Shown here: positions 51,901-60,032 of the stretch, one piece after another
How the letters are laid out: each line of letters starts with the position of its first letter
Position numbering within the stretch: position 1 is the first letter of the stretch
From: Nonomuraea sp. NBC_00507
GTDB lineage: Bacteria; Actinomycetota; Actinomycetes; Streptosporangiales; Streptosporangiaceae
NCBI RefSeq assembly: GCF_036013525.1
Contig: NZ_CP107853.1
Location: 11,842,001 to 11,906,000 of the forward strand
Length of the DNA: 64,000 bases
Direction: 5' to 3'
Made by a program: the position numbers and the translations under genes
The notes under the pieces: model-generated
Database searches by the model: none
The model's input: only the letters and a program-made list of their open reading frames with translations
What the model was told of the DNA's origin: nothing

Positions 51901-52042
51901 CGACCAGCCGGTCCACGGACACCGGGTGACCTTCGTGGACGAGAAGGTCCACGAGCAGCGCCCGGACCTTGAGTCCGGGGATCGTGACGACCTCCCCGGC
52001 GTCGGTCCACACACCCAGCGGTCCCAGCACCCCAAAACGCAT
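48893..52042 (-). CDS. AfsR/SARP-type regulator with NB-ARC and TPR domains
   Basis: 1049 aa. N-terminal OmpR-like winged helix and bacterial transcriptional activator domain (residues 1-250, MRFGVLGPLGVW...); NB-ARC ATPase (about 270-560) with P-loop GSGGVGKTRLALAAANQL and LLVLDNCEHV; then TPR-like repeats to the C-terminus. Such regulators activate secondary-metabolism or stress genes. ATG 52042 (family start) is chosen although the frame is open to 52192. No biosynthetic cluster lies beside it. Confidence 0.9.
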   Translation of the reverse strand: MRFGVLGPLGVWTDAGEVVTIPGLKVRALLVDLLVHEGHPVSVDRLVDDLWGEEPPGNPAGALQVRVSQLRKALEDAEPGAKNLVVSRAPGYLLRPDPGALDAERFAHLLTQAEAADSPRTRAKLLGEALGLWRGPAYADFADEEYTRSAIVRLEEQRLSALEQHAEARLELGEHGLLVGELGDLVARHPLRERLRAVHMRALYRAGRQSEALASYGELRERLADELGLDPGPDLVALHQAILGQDPSLSVPADRPLTNLPAALSKLIGRDEALAEVCALVGEERLVTLTGSGGVGKTRLALAAANQLLDAFADGAWLVELDQGVQAGLEQAARAPAEAVMTALDIREGADAADVAGQLVGALRQRRMLLVLDNCEHVVEEVAELAELLLRACPGLRILATSREPLAVDGEVLWSVPPLDVPASADLTVMARSEAVRLFVTRAAAAARGFALDAGNAQAVAQLCRRLDGIPLALELAATRVRALGVHGVVARLDDRFRLLASGQRGAPARQQTLTAVIDWSWDLLSDEERRVLRRLAAHAEGCTLEAAESVCGEPGLDVLDLLARLVDRSLVVVVDTPSGVRYRLLESVSAYSLARLSDAGELDGVRLAHLRHYLALAEQAEPKLYGHEQRDWLLRLDAEAANMRTALDTAIAMKDADGAARLVNALTWYWFLRGRLAEGRRSLAAALSVEAEPSAPRARAAAWHAGFAVTLGEQVAWGPALEAVADPGERARAEMFLSLHVGDMATGQELMRRALTTFRAVGDRWGVAVALARQAMDAFTQRDVEALERLAGESVQLFTELGDRWGLLQATEWQASVAEMAHDTERANRLFGEGLRMAEDLGLWPEVATRTAWLGWIAMQSGDYDRAIEISERAMKLAADQGYKDGETQAELGLAYAARRAGRLELAEEHLHRLLEGVPRGPEVEPVMFLPDVLLELGHLAERRGDPAEALALHAEALAASQKIGDPRSAVSVVEAAASASGATEKAARLLGLAAAAREHHQTPAGPWELSEIERISARVRDALGEEAFAAAYADGAALKLEDAPKLL

Positions 52043-52104
52043 GCTCGTCACCCTATGCGCGGCCTTAAGTCCACGAAAAGAACATCGGAAGACCCGTACC
52101 GGAC

Positions 52105-52736
52105 CGTGGAGGCAACGCTCGGCGCCACCGCCTCGCAGCAACTGTGGATCATGGACGTGTACTCGTTCTTTTTGGCCGGCTTTGGTGACCATGGGGACGC
52201 TGGGCGACAGGATCGGCCGACGAGAATCTATGGCTACCCGTAGAACTGTGGGTTCTCTGGGCCGATCGGTTGCGACTGAAGGTAATCGGACGGTAATTTT
52301 CAGTCACAGCCGGGCGCCTGACTGGTGCCCGGTCCCCGCCCCCAGTGGTGTCCACACCAACGGGACAGTGTCCGGCGGGGCGGTGGCCCAAGAGCCGCAC
52401 TCCCTCCAGGAATGCGAAGTCAGGCCCCGACAACGCGGTTCTCAAGCCACGGTCCGCCCGGCTCGCCGGACGGACGCGGCATCGGCTTCCACCGGATCGC
52501 TTCCCGACTTCGGCCGGCAGGCGACGAGGCTACGCCGATGTCCGTTTTACTCATGTAAACACAGGGAGCCGAAGACGCTTCTCATGATCGGCGCGGCGTT
52601 CGGCGTCTCGTCCGTGCTGGCCCGCGCCACCTTCACCACCGGACTCACCACGGTGGCCGCGGTCGGCACGATCATCTTCGCCGCCCTGGCCGTCGCCACG
52701 ATCGCGGTCCTGCGGCGGCACGACACCGCCGCGTGA
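52105..52736 (+). pseudogene. decayed MFS (DHA2-type) drug transporter
   Basis: Three pieces of one transporter survive: TASQQLWIMDVYSFFLAG (helix 1), TMGTLGDRIGRRE (loop 2-3 motif, one frame away), and LLMIGAAFGVSSVLA joined directly to a C-terminal helix (TTVAAVGTIIFAALAVATIAVL). A frameshift, a deletion of nearly all central helices, and about 340 bp of unrelated DNA (about 52235-52572) break it. No start remains. Confidence 0.7.
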
Positions 52737-52757
52737 CCCTTGAGCCCATCGCCGGAC

Positions 52758-53120
52758 TCAGTCATCCCGTGCCGAGGGCGGTGCTTTCCTGGCCGACCCC
52801 CGGAAGAGCTCGGCATCGTAGCGACGGTCGTTGTCGTCGAGTTTCGCCTTCGCCGCCTCCACCAGGTCCACGCCCAGCACGTCGGCCAGCCGTATCAGGT
52901 AAAGCGTCACATCGCCCAGTTCGGTGCGCATCCTGGCGAGCGCATCGGGATCCGGACTCCGCGACTCGTCGGCGGTGAGCCACTGGAACTCCGCCACCAG
53001 CTCCCCCACCTCACCCGCCAGCGCCATCACGAGGTTCTTGGGTGTGTGAAACTGCTCCCAGTCCCTGACCCGGGCGAACTCGCGCAACCGTACGGCAAGG
53101 TGCTCCAACTCCGTCGTCAC
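52758..53120 (-). CDS. MazG-like nucleotide pyrophosphohydrolase
   Basis: 120 aa. The pattern LREFARVRDWEQFHTPKNLVMALAGEVGELVAEFQW and ELGDVTLYLIRLADVLGVDL gives the EExxE/ExxD metal site of all-alpha NTP pyrophosphatases (MazG/DCTPP1 type), which clean nucleotide pools. The GTG at 53120 is the family-like start. Confidence 0.85.
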   Translation of the reverse strand: MTTELEHLAVRLREFARVRDWEQFHTPKNLVMALAGEVGELVAEFQWLTADESRSPDPDALARMRTELGDVTLYLIRLADVLGVDLVEAAKAKLDDNDRRYDAELFRGSARKAPPSARDD

Positions 53121-53227
53121 GACGCACGACCTTACCCAGACCCGCCGACGTCGACCGCCCGGGCACTCCCGGCTCGGGCGGTTCAAACACAAGATCGATG
53201 GAAGTGGCAGCGTGTACGCTTCCGCGC

Positions 53228-54805
53228 GTGTCGGAATTATCGGTGCCTGGCTACGAAATCAAGGGCGTACTGGGGCAGGGCGGCTTCGGCGTCGTGTACC
53301 TCGCCCTGCAGTCGGCCGTGGGCCGTGAGGTCGCGCTCAAGGTCGACAACCGGGTCCTGCTGTCCGAGCGCGACCGGCGCCGTTTCCTCCGCGAGGTCAC
53401 GGCGGCCGGTGCCCTGTCCGGCCACCCCCACGTCGTCCCCGTCTACGACGCCGGACTGCTGCCCGACGGGCGGCCGTACATGGTGCTGGAGCTGTGCCCC
53501 GGCGGCTCACTGGCCGGCCGCCGCCTCAGCCCTGCCGAGGCCCGCGACGTCGGCGTACGCATCGCCGACGCCCTGGCCGCCGCACACGCGCAAGGCGTCC
53601 TGCACCGCGACGTCAAGCCCGGCAACATCCTCGTCAATCGGTACGGCCAGGTGGCCCTGTCGGACTTCGGCCTGGCCACCATGCCCGCCTCCGGCCCCGA
53701 AGCGTCCGTGACCCGCGAGTCGCTGACCCCGTCCTACGCGCCGCCCGAAGCTTTCGAACTGGCCGAGCCGAGCCCGGCCGGTGACGTGTACGCCCTGGCG
53801 GCCACCATCTACGCCCTGCTGTCCGGCCGCCCGCCGCGCTTCCCGGAGAGCGGTGTGCCGAACCTGGCCATGATCCTGGCCCTGCACCGCCTCCCGGTCC
53901 CCGACATCCCCGGCGTACCACTCGAACTGACCGCCGTGCTGCGTCAGGCCCTGGCGAGCGACCCCCGCCAGCGCACGCCCAGCGCCGCCGCCTTCCGCGA
54001 CGCCCTCGCCGCCGTCCCGCTGGGCCCGTCGTCAGGCCGCCACGCCGCCCCTCCGCCGGGCTCCCACGCCGCCGTGCCGTTCACACCCTCCGTACCATCG
54101 TCCGTCGACCGGCCGGTACCCCCGCAGACGCCGCTGGTCGCGCCCCAGCACACCAACCCGCCTCTGGGCAGCCAGCCGGACACCCGGCCACCCACACCCC
54201 ATGGCATCAACAAGGCCCTGGTCGCGATCACCGCCGCCCTGACCCTGGTCATCGTGGTAGGCGGCGGAGCAGTCATCTACACGCAGATCTTCGAGCAGCC
54301 GGACGGGACCCCACAGGCCCAGCCCAGCAGCACGGCGGCCACGCAAAAGACCAAGAAGCCCGCGCAAGAGCCGGCCAGCGTCTTCACCGGCCTGGACACC
54401 TACACGGAGAACTGCCCGGCCGCCAGGGTGCGCGGCGCCGGCGCGGCTTGCGTACGGGAGTCGGAGTGCTGGGGCGGCATGGTCATCATCGTGGGCGATA
54501 CGAAGGCCAGGCGGCTCGGCTGCGAGGAGACCCACTCATGGGAGACCTTCGCGGTCGCCCCCATCCCCAAGGACGCCGAGACCTATGTGCAGCAGGACCT
54601 TGCCAAACATCCGACGGTGAAGCGCGTCTGCAGCCGGGCTGTGCTGCTCGCCAGCAGGGTCGGCACGGCAAGGGCCATCGCCACCGCCCGGTGGTCGTCC
54701 GACGTCATGCCACCGTCTCAGGCTCAGTTCGAGGACGGGGTCCGCTTCTATCGTTGCGTCGGCAGGGTGAACGGCCAGGAACCCCGCAGGTCCTTCTTCC
54801 ACTGA
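53228..54805 (+). CDS. membrane Ser/Thr protein kinase
   Basis: 525 aa. Kinase domain about residues 5-265: GQGGFGVVYLA, VALKV, catalytic HRDVKPGNIL, SDFGLA. Then a Pro-rich juxtamembrane stretch (about 270-335), one membrane helix (about 338-360, ALVAITAALTLVIVVGGGAVIY), and an extracellular domain with six Cys that resembles septum-formation-type domains rather than PASTA repeats. The signal sensed is unknown. GTG 53228 is preferred to an in-frame ATG at 53198. Confidence 0.9.
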   Translation: MSELSVPGYEIKGVLGQGGFGVVYLALQSAVGREVALKVDNRVLLSERDRRRFLREVTAAGALSGHPHVVPVYDAGLLPDGRPYMVLELCPGGSLAGRRLSPAEARDVGVRIADALAAAHAQGVLHRDVKPGNILVNRYGQVALSDFGLATMPASGPEASVTRESLTPSYAPPEAFELAEPSPAGDVYALAATIYALLSGRPPRFPESGVPNLAMILALHRLPVPDIPGVPLELTAVLRQALASDPRQRTPSAAAFRDALAAVPLGPSSGRHAAPPPGSHAAVPFTPSVPSSVDRPVPPQTPLVAPQHTNPPLGSQPDTRPPTPHGINKALVAITAALTLVIVVGGGAVIYTQIFEQPDGTPQAQPSSTAATQKTKKPAQEPASVFTGLDTYTENCPAARVRGAGAACVRESECWGGMVIIVGDTKARRLGCEETHSWETFAVAPIPKDAETYVQQDLAKHPTVKRVCSRAVLLASRVGTARAIATARWSSDVMPPSQAQFEDGVRFYRCVGRVNGQEPRRSFFH

Positions 54806-54892
54806 CCTTCCACCGACGGAGATGACTCAACCGTTTCCACGGCAGCTGTGCTGCGGTGGCGGCCGTGCGGCCAGGACGCGGCCGGGGCGGAG

Positions 54893-55450
54893 CTATCCCC
54901 GCCACCCTGCCCGGCCGAGGATCTCATCGATCATCGGCCCTTTGGCCTCCGCGTAATAGTTGATGTCACGCCACTCCCGCTGCGCCAGCTCCCGCTTCGT
55001 CGCGGCGTAGAGCTCCCGATCCGTCTCGCTCGCCCGAAGCCGGTCCCGGAAAGCGAAGTACCGCCGCACCTCGACATGACCAGGCGGATAACAGTGCAGG
55101 TTCACCTGCTCATCGGGCTCGCCGGTGCGCAGGCAACGGTGCTCCGGCTCACGAACACGCAGGTCATAGCCCGCCGCCTGAAGATCAGGCAGGTACGCCG
55201 GCTCGTCATCCGGGTCGTCGATGCCGACGACGATGTCGATGATCGGCTTCGCGGCGAGGCCGGGCACTGAGGTGGAGCCGATGTGCTCGATCAGCCGCGC
55301 ACGATCCCCCAGGATCGCCCGCAGCTCGGCGGCACGGCGTTCGAAGCGGGCCGGCCATCCGGGGTCGTAGTCGGCGAGGGTCACCTTCGTGGGACGCAGT
55401 CCGTGGACCAGCACGGCGGACAGCGTGGAGTCATCAAGCGCATCGGGCAT
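54893..55450 (-). CDS. GrpB-family nucleotidyltransferase-like protein
   Basis: 185 aa. V.LADYDPGWPARFERRAAEL, EHIGSTSVPGLAAKPIIDIVVGI (nucleotidyltransferase-fold GS and Dx(D) region) and the C-terminal YAATKRELA...W..INYYAEAKGP are those of GrpB/UPF0157 proteins. ATG 55450 is the family start; the frame continues upstream into a sigma-factor relic. Confidence 0.88.
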   Translation of the reverse strand: MPDALDDSTLSAVLVHGLRPTKVTLADYDPGWPARFERRAAELRAILGDRARLIEHIGSTSVPGLAAKPIIDIVVGIDDPDDEPAYLPDLQAAGYDLRVREPEHRCLRTGEPDEQVNLHCYPPGHVEVRRYFAFRDRLRASETDRELYAATKRELAQREWRDINYYAEAKGPMIDEILGRAGWRG

Positions 55451-55589
55451 CTTCACAGCCTTCCTGTGGGCAGCGGGCCAACGTACGTCGAAGTCCGAAC
55501 CATGGTCAAGCTCGGCCGCGGAATCGTTCGGTGGCGTCGATGAGCCGGTGCAGCGTGGCCGGTTCGAAGGAGCTTCCGCGCCCCGGTGA

Positions 55590-55819
55590 ACGGGTGGGAG
55601 GCCGAACGTGGCCACCAGGTCCGGGCCCCCACCAAAGACGACAATGCGGACAAGGCCCGTGTCCGTCACGGTGAGCACGCCAAGCCCGAAGGCGTGGTAG
55701 GTGCCGTCGCCATCCCGGTGGTAGGCGGCTGCGGCGGGCTGTCCGTTAGCGAGGGTAGGGATCATCCGCCAGTCCCCTGGGGACCCGATGACGTGGGCCA
55801 GGAAACGCAGGCACGTCAC
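55590..55819 (-). pseudogene. tail of an ECF sigma factor (SnoaL-type C-terminus)
   Basis: About 75 residues (RFLAHVIGSPGDWRMIP, NGQPAAAAYHRDGDG, VTDTGLVRIVVFGG, ATFGLPP) match the C-terminal extension of SigJ/ECF41-type sigma factors. The sigma-2 and sigma-4 DNA-binding regions are missing: upstream lies only the hairpin at 55838-55873. Confidence 0.68.
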
Positions 55820-55837
55820 ACGACCGGCTGCGGGAGG

Positions 55838-55873
55838 AGAGGGAGTCTCAGCATCGGTTCCGGGACTCCCTCT
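55838..55873 (-). terminator. hairpin, probable terminator of the DUF397 gene
   Basis: AGAGGGAGTC (55838-55847) and GACTCCCTCT (55864-55873) are a perfect 10-bp stem with a 16-nt loop, 10 bp after the DUF397 stop in its direction of transcription. Confidence 0.65.
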
Positions 55874-55883
55874 TGTTACCTGA

Positions 55884-56099
55884 CTAGAAGTCGAACTCTC
55901 CAGCCTTCGCCCCGCTCGTAAACGCTGTCCACGCTGCCGCGGTCACCACGAAAGGGTGCATGTCGGGCCGCTCGGTGTCCCTGACGGCAACACGGCCGCC
56001 AGACAGCGGTGCCACCTCCAGGCATTCGCCGTTGTCGCCCGAGAACGAGGACTTCCGCCACTTGGCGCTCTCAAGTTCCTCGTTCAGCTCCAGTTCCAT
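55884..56099 (-). CDS. DUF397 protein
   Basis: 71 aa: AKWRKSSFSGDNGECLEVAPL, AVRDTERPD, AWTAFTSGAKAGEFDF is the full DUF397 pattern. The family is usually paired with an XRE/DUF5753 regulator; here only the tail of that regulator remains directly upstream, overlapping by 16 bp. ATG 56099 is the family start. Confidence 0.9.
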   Translation of the reverse strand: MELELNEELESAKWRKSSFSGDNGECLEVAPLSGGRVAVRDTERPDMHPFVVTAAAWTAFTSGAKAGEFDF

Positions 56100-56290
56100 T
56101 CCTGCTCCAGCCTTTCTCGGATCTTTCGGATGGAATGACTTTGGGGAAGTGCCTCGGCGCGGCAGGTTTGATATCGAAGGGCAAGCGCCTCGACCTCTGC
56201 CGCTCCATCCCATACTTTCCCGGAAACCGGGCTGTCCACGAAGGCGGCGGTCGGCCCGCAGGTCGTGTGCGCGATCACGAAGCCTCCCAG
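56084..56290 (-). pseudogene. tail of an XRE/DUF5753 regulator
   Basis: About 65 residues (AFVDSPVSGKVWDGAAEVEAL, YQTCRAEALPQSHSIRKI, RLEQEW) match the C-terminus of DUF5753 regulators. The helix-turn-helix and most of the domain are missing. It is the natural partner of the adjacent DUF397 gene. Confidence 0.72.
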
Positions 56291-56442
56291 GAGACCGGCC
56301 GTGACACGGGCACTGAACGGGAGGATCTGGATCGTGACGGGACTACGAGCCCGCGCGAAGCGCCCCATGGCGAAGACCTTGCGCGCCGGAGGCGCGCCAG
56401 GAAGGACAGTCCGAGCGATAGCGAGGTCCGCTCAGAGTGGGC

Positions 56443-56480
56443 TCCCGTCAGCCCACCGCGTAACCAGGCAAGGGGTGGGC
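56443..56480. repeat. GCCCACC/GGTGGGC hairpin element, copy 1
   Basis: A hairpin-forming unit (GCCCACC...GGTGGGC) about 38 bp long, closely similar in arms and loop (TAA-N4-GGCAA) to copy 2. It lies in the non-coding stretch 56291-56632. Confidence 0.6.
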
Positions 56481-56581
56481 GATGGCGCCGAAGGCGGGGG
56501 GTGCGCCGGAGGCGCCTGATCAAAGACGTCTGAGCTCCCATGGCGCGAAGCGCCTCCCCGCGAAGTCCTTTCGGGGTGGGG

Positions 56582-56620
56582 TCCCGGCAGCCCACCTGGT
56601 AATTGGGCAACGGGTGGGTG
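56582..56620. repeat. GCCCACC/GGTGGGC hairpin element, copy 2
   Basis: Second copy, 139 bp after the first and in the same orientation. Between them several GCGCC-GGA-GGCGC hairpins occur (near 56385 and 56503), so the whole stretch is strongly structured. Confidence 0.6.
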
Positions 56621-56632
56621 CGGGCGGGGGAC

Positions 56633-57643
56633 CTACTCGTACCTGGCCGTGCTCTCCCGGACGATCAGTTCGGTGGCCAGTTCCACCCGCTTGGTCTCCG
56701 GCACCTCGCCCCGCCCCATCGCCAGCACCGTACGGGTGGCCAGCGCCGCCATCTCCTGCAGCGGTTGGCGCACCGTGGTCAGAGGCGGCCAGGCCGACTT
56801 GGCCAAGGGCAGGTCGTCGAAGCCGACCACGCTCAGGTCCTCGGGCACGCGCAGACCCCGCTGCCGGGCCGCCTCGAAGACGCCGAAGGCCATCAGGTCA
56901 CTGCCGGCGAAGATGGCGGTCGGAGGGGATGGCAGGGACAGCAGGGCGTGGCCCTCGTCGTGGCCCGAGTCCACCAGGAACGTTCCGCGTCTTATCAACT
57001 CGGGGACGACGGGCACGCCGGCCGTTTCCAACGCCGCGCGGTAGCCGTCGATGCGGGCCTGGCTGCAGAGCATGTCGGCGGGGCCGCTGATCATGCCGAT
57101 TCTGCGGTGGCCCAGCTCGAGGAGGTGCCGGGTGGCGGCCAGGCCGCCGTTCCAGTTCGTCGCCCCCACCGAGACCACGCCCGGGGCCGGCTCGCCTTCC
57201 GGGTCCACTACCGCGAACGGCAGGGAGCGGGCGCTCAGCTGGGACTGGATGCCGGTGGACAGGCGGGAGGCGACGATCACCACGCCGTCCGTCCTGCGGG
57301 CGGCCAGCCGTTCCAGCCAGTCCCGTCCCGGACCGGCGTGGGTGTGCAGGACCGAGATGACCACGCTGGCGCCGGCCTCGTGGGCGGCGCTCTCCGCGCC
57401 GCGGACGATCTCCATGGCCCAGGGTGACTCGATCTCGGCGAAGACCAGGTCGACCAAGCCGGCAGGGGTGTCGTCCTGGCTTACGCGGCGTTGGTAACCG
57501 TGTTCTTGGAGTAGTCGTTCGACCCGATGGCGGGTCGCCGGGGCGACCTCCGGGCGCCCGTTGATGACCTTGGAGACCGTGGGGATGGACACTCCGGCCT
57601 CTTCCGCGATCAGTGCGATCGTGACCCGCCTCTTCGCTGACAC
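56633..57643 (-). CDS. LacI-family transcriptional regulator of locus 3
   Basis: 336 aa. The helix-turn-helix is at residues 7-55 (IALIAEEAGVSIPTVSKVIN) and the sugar-sensor domain ends PPLTTVRQP. It is divergent from the lipoprotein gene across 146 bp that holds two CGAAA-N-TTTCG palindromes, one near each start, so it probably represses both directions. Confidence 0.9.
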   Translation of the reverse strand: MSAKRRVTIALIAEEAGVSIPTVSKVINGRPEVAPATRHRVERLLQEHGYQRRVSQDDTPAGLVDLVFAEIESPWAMEIVRGAESAAHEAGASVVISVLHTHAGPGRDWLERLAARRTDGVVIVASRLSTGIQSQLSARSLPFAVVDPEGEPAPGVVSVGATNWNGGLAATRHLLELGHRRIGMISGPADMLCSQARIDGYRAALETAGVPVVPELIRRGTFLVDSGHDEGHALLSLPSPPTAIFAGSDLMAFGVFEAARQRGLRVPEDLSVVGFDDLPLAKSAWPPLTTVRQPLQEMAALATRTVLAMGRGEVPETKRVELATELIVRESTARYE

Positions 57644-57657
57644 GATCGGGAGTGTAG

Positions 57658-57670
57658 CCGAAAGTTTCGG
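57658..57670. promoter_or_regulatory. operator CCGAAA-G-TTTCGG
   Basis: Perfect 6-bp inverted repeat, 14 bp before the LacI start. It is the complement-equivalent of the site at 57754-57764. Confidence 0.72.
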
Positions 57671-57753
57671 TTTGGCGTCGCTCGGGGCCGAGGTGTTGAC
57701 GCTTTACGTGGCGTTTACTTAAGCTCCGGTCAAAGAAATTATCGGGGGTGTCA

Positions 57754-57764
57754 CGAAACTTTCG
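57754..57764. promoter_or_regulatory. operator CGAAA-C-TTTCG
   Basis: Perfect inverted repeat, 25 bp before the lipoprotein ATG. A possible -35 (TTGACG, 57696-57701) lies upstream. The motif resembles sites I recall upstream of actinomycete hemicellulose genes. Confidence 0.72.
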
Positions 57765-57789
57765 CTGGTCACTTGAGGAAGGGACCCCT

Positions 57790-59076
57790 ATGAAACGCAG
57801 TGTGGTGTTGATCGCGACCGCCGTGCTCGTAGCCGGTTGTGGTGGTGGCGGTGGGGGAACCGCGACCTCCCCGAGCCAGGGCGGCGGATCGCCGGCGAAG
57901 GTCACGCTCGAGTGGTGGCACCTCTCGACCGCCGAGCCCCTCAAGACGCAGTGGGCGCAGCGGGCCAAGGAATTCGAGGCCAAGAACCCGAACGTCACCA
58001 TCAAGGCCACCGTTCTGGAGAACGACGCCTACAAGGCCAAGCTCACCACGCTCACCCAGTCGGGCAAGGCGCCCGACATCTTCGCCTCGTGGGGCGGCGG
58101 CGTGTTGAAGCAGCAGATCGACGCGGGGCTCGTCAAGGACATCACCGGCGACGTCGCCGACGTCCTGCCGAACTTCACGCCCGCGGCACTCAGCGCGTAC
58201 CAGCTCGACGGTAAGACGTACGGACTGCCCACCGACATCGGCATGGTGGGTTTCTGGTACAACAAGAAACTTTTCGAGAAGGCAGGCATCACCGAGCCGC
58301 CGGCCACCTGGGCGGCGTTCCTCGAGGACGTCAAGAAGCTCAAGGCGGCGGGCGTCACCCCGATCGCCCTGGCCGGCAAGGAGAAGTGGCCCGGGCACTA
58401 CTACTGGGCCTACCTCGCCATGCGCATCGCCGGACTCGACGCGCTCAAGCAGGCCGCGGTGGACAAGGACTTCACCAAGCCCGACTTCATCGCCGCGGGG
58501 CAGCAGGTGAAGGCACTGGCCGACCTGCAGCCGTTCCAGAAGGGCTTCCTCGGCGCGGCCTACTCGACCCCTGACGGTCAGTCGGCCACGGTGAGCAACG
58601 GCAAGGCCGCCATGGAGTTGATGGGTCAGTGGGCGCCGGCCGTTCAGAAGGACTCCGGCAAGGGTCTCGGCGACGACCTCGGTTTCTTCCCCTTCCCTGC
58701 CGTCGAGGGCGGCAAGGGCTCGGCCACGGACGCGTTCGGCGGAGGCGGCGGCCTGGTCGTGGGGGCGGACGCCCCCAAGGAGGCCCTGGACTTCGTGAAG
58801 TTCATGACCGAGATGGGCAACCACTCCAAGGCCGTGGAGGCCGGCGGCGTGCTGCCGGTGCTCAAGGGCGAGGAGAGCGCGGTCAAGGACCCGAACCTCA
58901 AGCAGGTGGCGACCATGCTGGCGAGCGCCGGCGGCTACCAGCTCTACCTCGACCAGGCGTACCCGCCGGCTGTCGGCCAGCAGGTCAATGACAGCGTGGC
59001 CGAACTGATCGCCGGCACCAAGACGCCGGAGGAAGTGGGCGCCGACATCACCGAAGTGGCCAAGAGCGAAGAATGA
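57790..59076 (+). CDS. ABC transporter sugar-binding lipoprotein
   Basis: 428 aa. Lipoprotein signal MKRSVVLIATAVLVAGC (Cys17), a Gly-rich linker, then a family-1 sugar-binding body (LEWWHLSTAEPLKTQW, WYNKKLFEKAGI, GKAAMELMGQWAP). ATG 57790 follows GAGGAAGGGA; an in-frame GTG at 57748 would add 14 residues before the signal. It overlaps the permease by ATGA. Confidence 0.92.
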   Translation: MKRSVVLIATAVLVAGCGGGGGGTATSPSQGGGSPAKVTLEWWHLSTAEPLKTQWAQRAKEFEAKNPNVTIKATVLENDAYKAKLTTLTQSGKAPDIFASWGGGVLKQQIDAGLVKDITGDVADVLPNFTPAALSAYQLDGKTYGLPTDIGMVGFWYNKKLFEKAGITEPPATWAAFLEDVKKLKAAGVTPIALAGKEKWPGHYYWAYLAMRIAGLDALKQAAVDKDFTKPDFIAAGQQVKALADLQPFQKGFLGAAYSTPDGQSATVSNGKAAMELMGQWAPAVQKDSGKGLGDDLGFFPFPAVEGGKGSATDAFGGGGGLVVGADAPKEALDFVKFMTEMGNHSKAVEAGGVLPVLKGEESAVKDPNLKQVATMLASAGGYQLYLDQAYPPAVGQQVNDSVAELIAGTKTPEEVGADITEVAKSEE

Positions 59077-60032
59077 CGATACTCACCCGAGGGCCGGAAG
59101 CGGTCAAGCTTCCGGTCCCCGCCCCTGCCGTCAAGAAACGCGGCAGGTGGCTGACGATCACCCTGTTCCTGCTGCCCGCATTCGTGCTGTTCCTCCTGCT
59201 GGTGGTGGCCCCGATCCTGGTGGCCGGCTACTCCAGCGCGTTCCGGTGGAACGGGTTCGGCGGGCTGCCGACCAACTTCATCGGCTTCGACAACTTCACC
59301 CGGTTGTTCGGCACCGAAATTTTCGCTCAGGACCTGTGGCACCTGCTGGTGCTGGTGCTGTTCTCGGTGTGCGTCCAGCTGCCGTTCTCGCTGGCCATCG
59401 CGATGCTGCTGAACCAGCGCATTCGCGGGCGGGCGCTCTATCGGGTGGTGTTCTTCGCGCCGTACGTGCTCTCCGAAGTGATCACCGGCGTGCTGTTCTC
59501 GCTGATCCTCTCGCCCGGGACCGGCATGGCGAACCGGCTGCTGTCGGTGTTCGGGATCGAGTCGGAGTGGCTGGCCGACCCCAACACCGTGATGCCTTCG
59601 CTGTTCCTGGTCATGACGTGGAAATATTTCGGCTTCCACATGATGATCTATCTGGCGGGCCGGCAGAACATCCCGAACGAGCTCATCGAGGCCGCCCAGA
59701 TCGACGGCGCGAGCACCTGGAAGACGTTCAGGCACATCACGCTGCCGCTGCTCGGCCCGACGATCAGGATCAGCATCTTCCTGTCCGTCATCTACACCAT
59801 TCAGCTGTTCGACCTCGTCTGGATCCTCACCGGGGGCGGTCCTTCGCACTCGTCCGAGACGATGGCCGTGACCATGATGGAGTACGGCTTCAAACGCTCC
59901 CAGGTCGGCTACGCCAGCGCGATCAGCGTCGTGATGTTCGTGCTCAGCCTCGTCTTCGCCCTCATTTACCAGCGTTTCGTGATGCGCCGCGACCTCGAGG
60001 GCGCCACCACCAACATCGGAGGCCGCCGATGA
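59073..60032 (+). CDS. sugar ABC transporter permease (MalF type)
   Basis: 319 aa with a basic N-terminus, six hydrophobic helices (first about 28-48) and EAA loop EAAQIDGASTWKTFRHITLP. The start overlaps the lipoprotein stop as ATGA and the end overlaps the next permease the same way. Confidence 0.9.
   Translation: MTILTRGPEAVKLPVPAPAVKKRGRWLTITLFLLPAFVLFLLLVVAPILVAGYSSAFRWNGFGGLPTNFIGFDNFTRLFGTEIFAQDLWHLLVLVLFSVCVQLPFSLAIAMLLNQRIRGRALYRVVFFAPYVLSEVITGVLFSLILSPGTGMANRLLSVFGIESEWLADPNTVMPSLFLVMTWKYFGFHMMIYLAGRQNIPNELIEAAQIDGASTWKTFRHITLPLLGPTIRISIFLSVIYTIQLFDLVWILTGGGPSHSSETMAVTMMEYGFKRSQVGYASAISVVMFVLSLVFALIYQRFVMRRDLEGATTNIGGRR

Noticed and set aside
48893..52042. Secondary-metabolite cluster regulated by the SARP gene
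   Set aside because: No PKS, NRPS, terpene or RiPP genes flank it; the neighbours are housekeeping or broken genes.
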